This document shows positions 1-6,814 of a stretch of DNA of 12,246 bases, in pieces. Numbering within the stretch: position 1 is the first letter of the stretch; each line of letters opens with the position of its first letter. The notes beneath the pieces were generated by a model. The model worked only from the letters and a program-made list of their open reading frames with translations, had not been told where the DNA came from and did not search any database. Origin of the DNA: an uncultured Methanomethylovorans sp. Its GTDB lineage: Archaea > Halobacteriota > Methanosarcinia > Methanosarcinales > Methanosarcinaceae. The stretch covers positions 1 through 12,246 of the forward strand of contig CALBTS010000931.1 of assembly GCA_937968035.1 (NCBI GenBank), read 5' to 3'. The translations under genes and the position numbers were made by a program.

Positions 1-72
1 TCTTTTCTCTTTTTACTTCTCCCTCCCCCACCTAAATCTACACTCTTTCCCTACACGACGCTCTTCCGATCT
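1..72 (+). other. Untrimmed Illumina TruSeq (P5/Read 1) adapter
   Basis: Positions 36-72 match the 3' part of the TruSeq universal adapter exactly, ending in GCTCTTCCGATCT. Positions 28-35 still resemble the preceding adapter bases (CCACC then two mismatches). Positions 1-27 are pyrimidine-rich and look like degraded adapter or low-quality read. This is not phage DNA; genomic sequence begins at about 73. Confidence 0.97.
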
Positions 73-213
73 CGCCCACCTTCATTCTTCGAGACATTAA
101 AAGCTATGGGTACACCCTTATCTGAATATGAAGAATATATTGCTCTTAATGCATTGAAGAGTGATCTTAAAAAACAATGGCGTAGCTTGTATGGCAAAAC
201 AAGAAAGAAATAA
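73..213 (+). CDS. Unknown protein, C-terminal fragment (5' end cut at adapter)
   Basis: An open frame enters from the contig start and reads to a TAA at 211-213, four bases before the next start codon. The visible 46 residues are charged, with an acidic stretch (SEYEEY) and a strongly basic end (RSLYGKTRKK). The frame is also open through the adapter, so the real N-terminus is lost; an internal ATG at 106 is possible, but no clear ribosome binding site precedes it. I do not recognise the family. Its close spacing to the nuclease gene that follows suggests it is the preceding gene of the same operon. No function is proposed. Confidence 0.55.
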   Translation, partial: RPPSFFETLKAMGTPLSEYEEYIALNALKSDLKKQWRSLYGKTRKK

Positions 214-216
214 TAT

Positions 217-570
217 ATGTTTCAACCCACCATTAAGAGAAGAGGTCCAGAACACATAATTCAAACGGCGATTATTTCTTTTCTTTCTGTTCGAGATTGG
301 ACAGTTATGGTGACACATGGTAATATGTATCAACAAGGTTTCCCAGATCTATATGCTTTACACCATAACTATGGTGCTAAATGGATCGAAGTCAAAAATC
401 CTAAAGCTTTCTCTTTTACCAATGCTCAAAGAAAATATTTTCCTATCATTTCCGCGGCAGGTGAAGGGATATGGATTTTAACAGCGGCTACAGAAACAGA
501 GTATCAGAAGTTATTTAAGAAACCTAATTGGTTTACATTTTTGTACCGTCCCTTAGACACTAGAGGATAA
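217..570 (+). CDS. VRR-NUC / PD-(D/E)XK-type nuclease
   Basis: This 117-residue protein has the layout of small phage VRR-NUC or Holliday-junction-resolvase-like nucleases of the PD-(D/E)XK fold. An N-terminal glutamate sits in GPEHIIQ (E12), the metal-binding core is GFPDL (D44) followed by IEVK (E58, K60), and a conserved-type Gln follows in NAQRKYFP (Q71). Such enzymes cut branched or damaged DNA, or degrade host DNA, with Mg2+; the substrate here cannot be read from sequence. It starts four bases after the upstream stop with only a weak AG-rich ribosome binding site, so translational coupling is likely. The length is typical of the stand-alone phage family. No second catalytic domain is present. 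Confidence 0.8.
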   Translation: MFQPTIKRRGPEHIIQTAIISFLSVRDWTVMVTHGNMYQQGFPDLYALHHNYGAKWIEVKNPKAFSFTNAQRKYFPIISAAGEGIWILTAATETEYQKLFKKPNWFTFLYRPLDTRG

Positions 571-574
571 AATA

Positions 575-847
575 ATGACTACTTTAACTTTTAGTCAAAA
601 GCCTCCTACGCAACCTCATATTTTTATAGGTAAAGGGTCAAGAGACTATAATCCCTTTTGTGTAGGAACAGCGGAAGAGAATCTTGGACGTTTTCGTAAG
701 TATTTCTTCGAGCGTGTTTCCTTTGATCGGGAGTATGCAAAAAGAATTGAGTCTTTTAGAAACAAGTTGTTATGGTGTAATTGCGGAAACGTCGTAATGT
801 GTCATGGGATGGTTTACTTAGAATACCTAGGAAAGGATAAATCATGA
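575..847 (+). CDS. DUF4326-like small protein
   Basis: This 90-residue protein shows the hallmarks of DUF4326, a family of unknown function common in phages: an N-terminal strand HIFIGKG, an NPF motif (residues 26-28) followed by G31, and a C-terminal cluster CNC (C68, C70) plus CHG (C76, H77), which in the family is usually a CWC...CHG arrangement. The Cys/His cluster suggests metal binding or a redox or catalytic site, but no reaction is established. AGAGGA at 562-567 lies 7 nt before the ATG. The stop overlaps the next start (ATGA at 844-847), so it is coupled to the dNMP kinase gene and may act in nucleotide metabolism; that role is inferred only from position. Confidence 0.72.
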   Translation: MTTLTFSQKPPTQPHIFIGKGSRDYNPFCVGTAEENLGRFRKYFFERVSFDREYAKRIESFRNKLLWCNCGNVVMCHGMVYLEYLGKDKS

Positions 848-1494
848 GTAACAAGGTAACATGGACTGGTGAAATAAAGAAATTCTGCGATTATGATAGA
901 CCTATACTTATTGGTTTTGGACATCGTAAACAAGTAGGCAAGGATACAATAGCGGCGAAATTATTGGATAAGTTATCGCCATTAGCTATGCGTTTTGCAT
1001 TTGCAGATTCCTTATATTGGTGCTGCGAAAAGCTAGGCGCTCCATATAATTTTCAATCTAAGAGTTATTATGATCGTAACCCCCAATCTAAAGAGACTTT
1101 GTTACACATTAATAAAACCCCACGAGAAATATTGTTAGCTATGGGTAAAAGTATTCGTGAAATATTTCCTGAAGATATTTTTATTGATGTTTTAGATCGG
1201 GATATTCTAGAAGTATCACGTATAGTAAATCTACATGTGGCCATTATTTCAGATATTCGTTATCCTAACGAGTTTCAGTATGTAAAAAACTACGGATATG
1301 TTTTTAGAATAGATCGTGGTTCTAATGACGTGTCAGCAGATTGTGATGATTTATTAACTAATAGAGAAGACTGGGATGGATGTATAGATAATAATGGATC
1401 AAAAGAAACCATTTCCAATATAGTAGATGAATTATATGCTATCCTATCAAAAGTTTCTGATCATCCCTACCATCATTGTTTTATGCCTACTTGA
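844..1494 (+). CDS. Deoxynucleoside monophosphate kinase-like protein
   Basis: This 216-residue P-loop kinase resembles phage dNMP kinases (T4 gene 1 type), which phosphorylate dNMPs to dNDPs for phage DNA synthesis in the cytoplasm. Walker A is GHRKQVGKDT (residues 26-35), directly after a hydrophobic strand (ILIGF). A later strand-turn block, ISDIRYPNE followed by YGYVFRIDR, is typical of the family's second nucleotide-binding half. AAAGGA at 832-837 precedes the ATG by 6 nt and the start overlaps the upstream stop as ATGA. The TGA stop at 1492-1494 lies inside the -35 hexamer of the next promoter. Base specificity (including possible activity on modified dNMPs) cannot be told from sequence. 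Confidence 0.85.
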   Translation: MSNKVTWTGEIKKFCDYDRPILIGFGHRKQVGKDTIAAKLLDKLSPLAMRFAFADSLYWCCEKLGAPYNFQSKSYYDRNPQSKETLLHINKTPREILLAMGKSIREIFPEDIFIDVLDRDILEVSRIVNLHVAIISDIRYPNEFQYVKNYGYVFRIDRGSNDVSADCDDLLTNREDWDGCIDNNGSKETISNIVDELYAILSKVSDHPYHHCFMPT

Positions 1495-1519
1495 CATAAG
1501 AAAATAAATATGGTATAAT
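1491..1519 (+). promoter_or_regulatory. Consensus sigma70/sigmaA promoter P1 with extended -10
   Basis: TTGACA (1491-1496), a 17-bp spacer and TATAAT (1514-1519), with TG at 1511-1512 giving an extended -10. Both hexamers match consensus perfectly. The expected start is near 1526, about 8 nt before the palindrome at 1534. The 15 bp at 1486-1500 are identical to those at promoter P2 (10973-10987). It drives the peptidase/sigma factor/helicase operon and should be read by unmodified host polymerase, implying early expression unless repressed. Confidence 0.9.
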
Positions 1520-1533
1520 GGTACAATGAAAAC

Positions 1534-1547
1534 GTAGCAATTGCTAC
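1534..1547. repeat. Palindrome copy 1 (GTAGCAATTGCTAC)
   Basis: A perfect 14-bp palindrome at about +9 to +22 of promoter P1. It ends immediately before the AAGGAG ribosome binding site (1548-1553) of the gene at 1559. As RNA it could form a 5-bp hairpin with an AAUU loop. Its flanks (AAAAC before, AAGGAGCAAAT after) nearly match those of copy 7 at 12047. Confidence 0.95.
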
Positions 1548-1558
1548 AAGGAGCAAAT

Positions 1559-2035
1559 ATGCAAATTCAACCTAATCCGGCGGCTTGTCTTGTGGCAGCT
1601 TTCGCCAATGTTAGCGGCAAAAAGATTGAAGATTTAATAGAAAAAATCGGGCATGCGGGGACACAAATAAATGAAAATAATAAAAACTGTGTTAATCCCT
1701 ATATAGGTTTTCATATTCAAGAGATCATCGAAGCATGTCATTTTGATCTTGCGATCACCGAAATTATGCCAGCATATGCTGATCTTATTGATATAGAATT
1801 ACCTATTGGTAAGTGGGACAACTTTCAAGAGCGTGTTCGATCATATCTGAAACAATATAATGGTGTATTAGTTTTTCTTAGTTACATTGATGAAAATCAT
1901 AGCCCTGTCTACCATTCAGTAGCATGGTTTTGTGCTACTCAATCTTATTTTAACTCTGCAACTAATCGGTGGCATACTTTATCAGATAAAGATGATTGTC
2001 GTATTTTCTGGATCGTAGAACCTAAAGGAGAATAA
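1559..2035 (+). CDS. Candidate papain-like (C39-like) cysteine peptidase
   Basis: The start at 1559 is chosen because AAGGAG (1548-1553) lies 5 nt upstream; a TTG at 1541 in the same frame lies inside the palindrome and is unlikely. The 158-residue protein carries an arrangement reminiscent of papain-fold peptidases: Gln4 six residues before Cys10 in the helix-like segment NPAACLVAAFANVSG, a late His in VYHSVAWF (H119), then a strand and an Asn (N132) in YFNSATN. C39-type enzymes cleave peptides, often after double Gly, but no target is visible. There is no signal peptide or membrane segment, so it should be cytoplasmic. It is the first gene after promoter P1, next to the sigma factor. The family call rests on residue spacing only; an uncharacterised protein is the alternative. 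Confidence 0.5.
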   Translation: MQIQPNPAACLVAAFANVSGKKIEDLIEKIGHAGTQINENNKNCVNPYIGFHIQEIIEACHFDLAITEIMPAYADLIDIELPIGKWDNFQERVRSYLKQYNGVLVFLSYIDENHSPVYHSVAWFCATQSYFNSATNRWHTLSDKDDCRIFWIVEPKGE

Positions 2036-2038
2036 CTT

Positions 2039-2761
2039 ATGCGATGTGTTAACCGGCGCAGCTTTGAGTCAAAAATAACTTTACCTCCTAGATCTACTCC
2101 AGAAGAAACGACTATATTATTAAATGAAACGCGTGCGGGAAAGAGTTTGGCGAGACAGAAACTTATCGAAGGACATATGCGATTAGTCGCAGCTATAGTT
2201 TCCCGATTAGCTAGAACTTATCCCCATAGAACAAATGATCTTTTAGGCGAAGGTTTACTTATTTTAGTAGACTGTACAAATAGAGTAGCTTTTCGTTTGG
2301 CTATGCGGGAACACGATAACTTTTCAGCCTATATTTACAAGTCAGTATATAATGGCTTATTGACTTTTTTGAAAAAAGATCACACGGTTAAAATTCCTGT
2401 GAATTCGGATTGGCTTACTTTACTTTTGCAAGAACAAGGCCGAGAAGCCTTGATCCCATTATTTGGAACAGTTGAATATTCAGAAGCCGAACTACAAAGT
2501 ACTGATGAACATGGAGATACAATATATCATGGGTCTAAAACTTGGGGACTATCTTCTACAAGTAAAGACGTTACTCCTTTTTTAGAAATGCTTTGTGCTT
2601 CTGATTTATTTACAGACTTCGAGAAACGGATCATAAGAGCAAGATATGAAGGGTACACTGATGCTGAGATCGCTAAAAAAGAACATGTTACAAAGATGAC
2701 GATTAACAATAAACGACATGGGATGACTAAACGAGTACATTACGTACTAGAAGGAAAATAA
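2039..2761 (+). CDS. Phage-encoded sigma70-family RNA polymerase sigma factor
   Basis: This 240-residue protein has two recognisable parts. Residues about 39-115 match sigma region 2, with LIEGHMRLVAAIVSRLA, DLLGEGLLILVDC and NFSAYIYKSVYNGLLTFLKK in the expected order for core binding and -10 recognition. Residues about 190-235 match region 4: FEKRIIRARYEGYTDAEIAKK followed by a helix-turn-helix recognition segment (VTKMTINNKRH). Region 1 is absent and the middle is a short linker, as in phage and alternative sigmas. AAAGGAG (2024-2030) lies 8 nt before the ATG. It would bind host core polymerase and redirect it to later phage promoters. The promoter sequence it reads is unknown; both promoters visible here look like host sigma70/sigmaA sites. 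Confidence 0.85.
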   Translation: MRCVNRRSFESKITLPPRSTPEETTILLNETRAGKSLARQKLIEGHMRLVAAIVSRLARTYPHRTNDLLGEGLLILVDCTNRVAFRLAMREHDNFSAYIYKSVYNGLLTFLKKDHTVKIPVNSDWLTLLLQEQGREALIPLFGTVEYSEAELQSTDEHGDTIYHGSKTWGLSSTSKDVTPFLEMLCASDLFTDFEKRIIRARYEGYTDAEIAKKEHVTKMTINNKRHGMTKRVHYVLEGK

Positions 2762-2763
2762 TT

Positions 2764-2943
2764 ATGCGTCGTGAAGAACAGTTAGAGATCCTAAAAATTC
2801 AGTGTATGTTATTGTGTCGAAAAGAAGAGTATCCTATTACCCACGATGAAGAAAAATTAATAAAGGAACATGCCGAAAAAAAAGCCAAAGAATTAGGGTT
2901 CGAGAATCTTGAAGCTGCAAAAAGAATATTGGTGGGAGAATAA
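2764..2943 (+). CDS. Small charged helical protein, 59 aa
   Basis: A short gene squeezed between the sigma factor (2 nt after its TAA) and the helicase (2 nt before its ATG). AAGGA at 2751-2755 lies upstream of the ATG. The product begins MRREEQLEILKIQCMLLC and continues with many Lys/Glu residues (DEEKLIKEHAEKKAKELG), predicting a largely helical, possibly coiled-coil protein. Its position filling the gap exactly, with the same codon style as its neighbours, supports it as real. I do not recognise a family. An accessory role for sigma factor or helicase would be a guess from position alone. Confidence 0.72.
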   Translation: MRREEQLEILKIQCMLLCRKEEYPITHDEEKLIKEHAEKKAKELGFENLEAAKRILVGE

Positions 2944-2945
2944 CT

Positions 2946-4421
2946 ATGATTCCGAGTAACTATCAGACTAAGATTTATGAGCATATTCAAAACGATCAAG
3001 GTAACGCTGTTGTTGAAGCCGTAGCTGGATCAGGCAAGACGACTACGATTGTCGAAGCGTTGAACTTGTTACCTAAATATACGAAAACATTGTTTGTAGC
3101 TTTCAATAAACACATTGCCACTGAACTACAAAAAAGAGTACGATACAATGTAGAAGCCTCCACATTAAATGCTACTGGTTTTCGTATTTTTAGAGAACGT
3201 TTCCGTCGTTGCCGGATCAAAGAAACCAAAACTATAGATATATTGTGGTTTGAAGTGTTACAGCAATCTGATCGAAATATTTACTACAAAATAAGAGGTC
3301 CGGTGAAGCAGCTTGTAGCTTTATTTAAAGCCTACGAAATTAAAGAACCGACGCAATCTGATATTACTTATTTAACCAGTCATTTTGACATTATGTGCGA
3401 GGAAGACAATTGGGAAAATTATGCTATTGAAACTTTGAGAAAAAGTAACGAGCAGACTTTTACCATTGATTTCGATGATCAACTTTATCTACCATTGATT
3501 CTGGATCTACCTTTTCCAAGCTATGACTATGTTTTTGTAGATGAGGCACAAGATTTATCTCCTGTACAAATTTCCTTAGTTCATAAATTAGGAAAAACGA
3601 TCATCGCTGTAGGGGATTCTCGCCAAGCTATCTATGGTTTTCGGGGCGCAGCACCTGATGCTATAGATAACATTATTCAACGTCTTTCTGCTACTACTCT
3701 TCCGTTAAGTATCTGCTATCGTTGCGCCAAAAATGTAGTTTTGGAAGCAAAGAAAATCGTTCCCCATATCGAGTACGCAGATACCGCAGAAGATGGGATA
3801 GTAGCAAGACGTAATACTGCTTTTTTCGATAAGACGGTAGGCGAAGGTGATTATGTACTTTGTAGAACAATGGCTCCACTAGTAAAGGATGCTTTGTTAA
3901 AAATACGTAATCGTCAAAAAGCCATTGTACGAGGTCGAGAAATCGGCGAGAATCTCCTTTCCTTACTTGATCATGTAACTGATTTAGATAGCTACGAACA
4001 ACAGATGTGTGAAAAACTTAAAAATAAGGAATCGGAACTTCTGGCCTTTACTGACCGTATAGACACCTTTCGAGCATTATTAGATGCTTACGGTGAGAAA
4101 GGACTTGAAGCCGGAATTAACGAATTGTTTAGTAATGAAGCTAAAGGGATCATTTATTCAACAATTCATCGTTCCAAAGGATTAGAAACTGATCGAGTAT
4201 TTTTACTATGTCCAGAATTGTTACCTCACCCTAAATGTACTAGTGACTGGCAGAGACAACAAGAAGAGAACCTACACTATATTGCCTTGACACGAGCAAA
4301 AAAAGAGTTTTATTATGTTGACCCTAAAGCAACACAAGAAGGAATTGATGATGCCATATGCACCACAGGAAGCGGTGATTGTGTTTTCGAGGAATGTGGA
4401 TCGAATACTGGAACAAGCTGA
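2946..4421 (+). CDS. UvrD/Rep-like superfamily 1 DNA helicase
   Basis: A 491-residue SF1A helicase that unwinds DNA with ATP, probably in phage replication, recombination or repair. Motifs appear in order: a Q-motif-like NYQTKIYEHI (5-14), Walker A AGSGKTT (27-33), motif Ia LFVAFNKHIATEL (about 49-61), Walker B FVDEAQD (about 197-203), motif III GDSRQAIYGFRGA (about 223-235), motif IV CYR, motif V STIHRSKGLE (about 404-413) and motif VI YIALTRAKKEF (about 445-455). It is shorter than UvrD/PcrA (about 700), consistent with reduced 1B/2B subdomains in phage and stand-alone forms. GGGAG (2934-2938) lies 7 nt before the ATG. Its 3' end overlaps the next small gene by 71 nt in another frame. Confidence 0.93.
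   Translation: MIPSNYQTKIYEHIQNDQGNAVVEAVAGSGKTTTIVEALNLLPKYTKTLFVAFNKHIATELQKRVRYNVEASTLNATGFRIFRERFRRCRIKETKTIDILWFEVLQQSDRNIYYKIRGPVKQLVALFKAYEIKEPTQSDITYLTSHFDIMCEEDNWENYAIETLRKSNEQTFTIDFDDQLYLPLILDLPFPSYDYVFVDEAQDLSPVQISLVHKLGKTIIAVGDSRQAIYGFRGAAPDAIDNIIQRLSATTLPLSICYRCAKNVVLEAKKIVPHIEYADTAEDGIVARRNTAFFDKTVGEGDYVLCRTMAPLVKDALLKIRNRQKAIVRGREIGENLLSLLDHVTDLDSYEQQMCEKLKNKESELLAFTDRIDTFRALLDAYGEKGLEAGINELFSNEAKGIIYSTIHRSKGLETDRVFLLCPELLPHPKCTSDWQRQQEENLHYIALTRAKKEFYYVDPKATQEGIDDAICTTGSGDCVFEECGSNTGTS
4287..4316 (+). promoter_or_regulatory. Possible weak internal promoter
   Basis: TTGACA (4287-4292), an 18-bp spacer and TATTAT (4311-4316, one mismatch) lie inside the helicase gene, 35 bp before the small gene at 4351. 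The bases also encode helicase motif VI, so the match could be coincidental. Confidence 0.3.
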
Positions 4422-4566
4422 TGCTCTTCGCCTTGGCGCCCAGTTGATTCAGCAATTGTTACAACGTACTTCTCAATTAGAGAAATACATTATAGACAAT
4501 AAGCTGGAAGTGCCTCCACCTCCTGCCCCTGTACCGACTAATGTAACCCCCATGAAAAAGCGTTAA
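4351..4566 (+). CDS. Small helical protein with Pro-rich tail, 71 aa
   Basis: The reading frame continues past the helicase stop to TAA at 4564-4566. The start at 4351 is favoured because AAGGA (4339-4343) lies 7 nt upstream; an adjacent ATG at 4348 is equally in frame, and an upstream ATG at 4315 lacks a binding site. The first 71 nt overlap the helicase in another frame. The protein has an amphipathic helical middle (DRILEQADALRLGAQLIQQLLQ, described by its heptad-like Leu/Ile/Ala spacing) that suggests a coiled coil or oligomer. It ends in a low-complexity PPPPAPVP tail and a basic KKR. It may be a helicase partner; the family is not recognised. Confidence 0.6.
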   Translation: MPYAPQEAVIVFSRNVDRILEQADALRLGAQLIQQLLQRTSQLEKYIIDNKLEVPPPPAPVPTNVTPMKKR

Positions 4567-4577
4567 ACCTTTTAATT

Positions 4578-4613
4578 ATCCCTACGGCTCAGATAATACT
4601 GAGCCGTAGGGAT
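4578..4613 (+). promoter_or_regulatory. Perfect 15-bp hairpin directly before a ribosome binding site
   Basis: Two perfectly complementary 15-base arms (4578-4592 and 4599-4613) enclose the loop ATAATA. No U-tract follows; instead the AAAGGAG ribosome binding site of the next gene starts one base later (4615-4621). An RNA processing or stability element, or a translation-control structure, is more likely than a normal intrinsic terminator. Confidence 0.85.
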
Positions 4614-4628
4614 CAAAGGAGTCAAAGC

Positions 4629-4973
4629 ATGTTAGTAACATCGTGGTATAGTGAAACTCGTGGCGAGATTATTGCTCTTAAGGATCTAGACTCACCACAC
4701 ATTGTCAATATTTTGAAACAAGTGATTCGAGGTGCTGCTTTAGCACAGAAAGATCACCCTACTCAAACCCTAAAAGGACTGTTAAAATTCAGCCCCACAT
4801 GGCTTCTTTTATTTGGGGAACTACAATCCCGTGAATTTGGAGTCGGAAGATATAGTAAAGATGTAATTGCTTATTTGAATTCTGTTAGAATTTTTGGCAT
4901 AGATAACGAAATAAGTAATTTAGAAAGATCCAGAATGTCAACAAAACATTATTATGATGGAGTAGTACTATGA
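4629..4973 (+). CDS. Uncharacterised phage protein, 114 aa
   Basis: A well-supported gene: AAAGGAG (4615-4621) sits 7 nt before the ATG and its stop overlaps the next start as ATGA (4970-4973). The product is mixed alpha/beta in appearance, with a hydrophobic patch (SPTWLLLFGELQ, about residues 55-66) too short and interrupted for a confident membrane helix. No catalytic motif, cysteine cluster or signal peptide is visible. It is the first gene after the 4578-4613 hairpin and is coupled to the glycosyltransferase-like gene downstream, so a role with that pair is possible but not shown. Family not recognised. Confidence 0.75.
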   Translation: MLVTSWYSETRGEIIALKDLDSPHIVNILKQVIRGAALAQKDHPTQTLKGLLKFSPTWLLLFGELQSREFGVGRYSKDVIAYLNSVRIFGIDNEISNLERSRMSTKHYYDGVVL

Positions 4974-6037
4974 GCAAAAGCAACATACTATTACGTTTAC
5001 AAAGACTTGCTCAACAGAAGTATACTCCGTGGTTTGCAATCAATATACATAGGGTTTCTTTACCTTTTACATTCGTTGCCACACAAAAGCAATATGCTCA
5101 TCATTTGATTCCTATATATAAAGCCATGCCTAAAACGGCACGAGGATTATTTCATGTTCCTACACCTTTACATACGTGGTTAAAAAATCAAGGGATAGAA
5201 CCTTGCCACCTTAATACAAATAAAGGTACTGGCCCATTAGTTACAGCAGGTATTTGTGATATAGAGACAGCGACAAGACGTCCTATTATCTATGTAGAAC
5301 ACGGAGTAGGGATGCAATATGCAAATATTTGTTTTGCACATCTACCGGGAGGACATGATGCTAGAGATCGAGTGAATTTATTTTTATCGCCAAGTTATCG
5401 TTGCGGAAAAATAGATCAAGAAGCACATCCTTGGGCACAAGTATCCATAGTAGGTTGTCCTAAAATGGACAAGTATTTTGTCACTCCTAATGTTCCTAAA
5501 CCTCCTACCACTGACTATATTAGTTTTTCGACACATTGGGATTGGCCATTGATCCCAGAAACAAGAAGTGCTTGGCCAGAATATAGGTGGGCATTAAAAG
5601 AAGCAGCAAGATCTTATAAAATACTAGGCCATGCTCATCCGCGTTGGGGTGATAAGATATATGAAGATTTTAAGGGCATTGGTTTAATTCCTTGCAGAGA
5701 ACCTAATGAGATTTTTGAAAAATCTATGCTACATATCTGCGATAATAGTAGCCTTTTATATGAATTTAATCTTCTTAATCGTCCCTCTGTAGTAATTAAT
5801 TCTAAACACTATCGAAAGAATGTACAACATGGACTTCGTTTTTGGGATCATATTCCCGGATGCATGACCGAAAACTTATCCTTAGTGGAGCTTATTGCTT
5901 CAAGCTTAGCTCAGAAAGAAGAAACTGAAAAACACAGAAAGGCAATAGCCGATCTTACATATGTTAATCATGGCACTGCTACACAGGCAGCAGTATCAGC
6001 ATTGTTAGAATGGCAAGAAACTTATATCCTGTCTTAG
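4970..6037 (+). CDS. GT-B-fold CDP-glycerol glycerophosphotransferase-like protein
   Basis: This 355-residue protein resembles the TagF/TagB CDP-glycerol glycerophosphotransferase family and related GT-B enzymes. Supporting segments are YVEHGVG (about 106-112, the N-domain His site), GHAHPRW (about 220-226, like the family GHPHP) and CDNSSLLYEFNLLNRPSVV (about 256-274), which matches the C-domain donor-binding signature D-SS-xxE-x5-P. Family members transfer polyol phosphates or sugars from nucleotide donors. There is no membrane segment, unlike wall teichoic acid enzymes with amphipathic anchors. GGAG (4959-4962) lies 7 nt upstream of the start. A GT-A glycosyltransferase follows 15 nt later, suggesting a two-step pathway. 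The acceptor (DNA base, cell-wall polymer or protein) is unknown. Confidence 0.7.
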   Translation: MSKSNILLRLQRLAQQKYTPWFAINIHRVSLPFTFVATQKQYAHHLIPIYKAMPKTARGLFHVPTPLHTWLKNQGIEPCHLNTNKGTGPLVTAGICDIETATRRPIIYVEHGVGMQYANICFAHLPGGHDARDRVNLFLSPSYRCGKIDQEAHPWAQVSIVGCPKMDKYFVTPNVPKPPTTDYISFSTHWDWPLIPETRSAWPEYRWALKEAARSYKILGHAHPRWGDKIYEDFKGIGLIPCREPNEIFEKSMLHICDNSSLLYEFNLLNRPSVVINSKHYRKNVQHGLRFWDHIPGCMTENLSLVELIASSLAQKEETEKHRKAIADLTYVNHGTATQAAVSALLEWQETYILS

Positions 6038-6052
6038 GGAAGGGATTTTATA

Positions 6053-6814
6053 ATGCTTAATTTTCCAATAGTTGGGAAACATGGTTTATTAGTAAATATC
6101 TGTACACCAGATATAGATAGCTTAACCACACAAACATGTTTACGCTCTTTAAAACGAACTACAGAAAACATACCTTTTACTTTAATACTACAAGAAAATA
6201 AATACGAGCAGGGATTTAGACATGCCTCCGCGATTAATGCAGCTATAGCTATGGCAATAAAAGAAAACAAATCTCTAATAATAGCCGATGATGATGTCCG
6301 TTTTATGGAAGCATGGTTGCATAATACATTAGAATACTTAAAAATACCACAATATGCTAATTCCGTGGTTTTAGGTTATTCTTTAATTTATCCTAATAAA
6401 TCACCGCAATCTAATAGTCTTTGGTTTAATGAGGAAGGAATAATTCAAAGATCATTAAAACCCATTACTCAACCTATTTTTGTTGTAGGTCAATGTAGTG
6501 CTTGTTGGTTTATTCCTGATCCTTGTAAAATGGTGGAAATGAACACAGACTATATAAAATATGTCTTTGAATTAGAAGCTTGTTTAGATCTGATTTCTCG
6601 TGGAGAAAGAATTGCCGTACTTCCTATTCCTATTATTCATGAGGCCACTAAACAAGCACGTAAAATTATGAAGAATCGCGGTCTAAATTTGGCTATGGGT
6701 TTAGATCACAAACGCTTTAAGGAGCGATGGATCAATAATTCGAGGCTCAAAGACTTATATACTACTATTGGTTGGGATGCTGTAACAGGAACATGGAGAA
6801 AAAATCATGGCTAG
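6053..6814 (+). CDS. GT-A-fold glycosyltransferase (family 2-like)
   Basis: This 253-residue protein looks like a GT-A nucleotide-sugar transferase. It has an early beta strand (LLVNICTPD), a NTILTRN-type region replaced by PFTLILQENK, the motif QGFRHASAINAAIAMA (about 53-68) typical of GT2 enzymes before the metal site, then LIIADDDVRF with D79-D81 as the DXD-like metal/nucleotide-binding motif. A later ELEACLDLISRGERIAVLP segment (about 173-200) fits the acceptor-side helix and strand. AAGGGA (6040-6045) precedes the ATG. There is no membrane helix, so it is probably cytosolic. The gene overlaps the ligase start by 8 nt. With the GT-B protein it could decorate phage DNA or a surface glycan; sugar and acceptor cannot be read. 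Confidence 0.72.
   Translation: MLNFPIVGKHGLLVNICTPDIDSLTTQTCLRSLKRTTENIPFTLILQENKYEQGFRHASAINAAIAMAIKENKSLIIADDDVRFMEAWLHNTLEYLKIPQYANSVVLGYSLIYPNKSPQSNSLWFNEEGIIQRSLKPITQPIFVVGQCSACWFIPDPCKMVEMNTDYIKYVFELEACLDLISRGERIAVLPIPIIHEATKQARKIMKNRGLNLAMGLDHKRFKERWINNSRLKDLYTTIGWDAVTGTWRKNHG

Noticed and set aside
1541..1558. TTG start adding six residues to the peptidase-like protein
   Set aside because: The TTG is inside the palindrome and has no ribosome binding site; AAGGAG is correctly spaced for the ATG at 1559.
2527..3229. Minus-strand open frames opposite the sigma factor and helicase
   Set aside because: They oppose strongly supported genes, have no promoter or binding site, and no recognisable motif; the same holds for other minus-strand frames (e.g. 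7544-8082, 10318-10658, 11989-12189).
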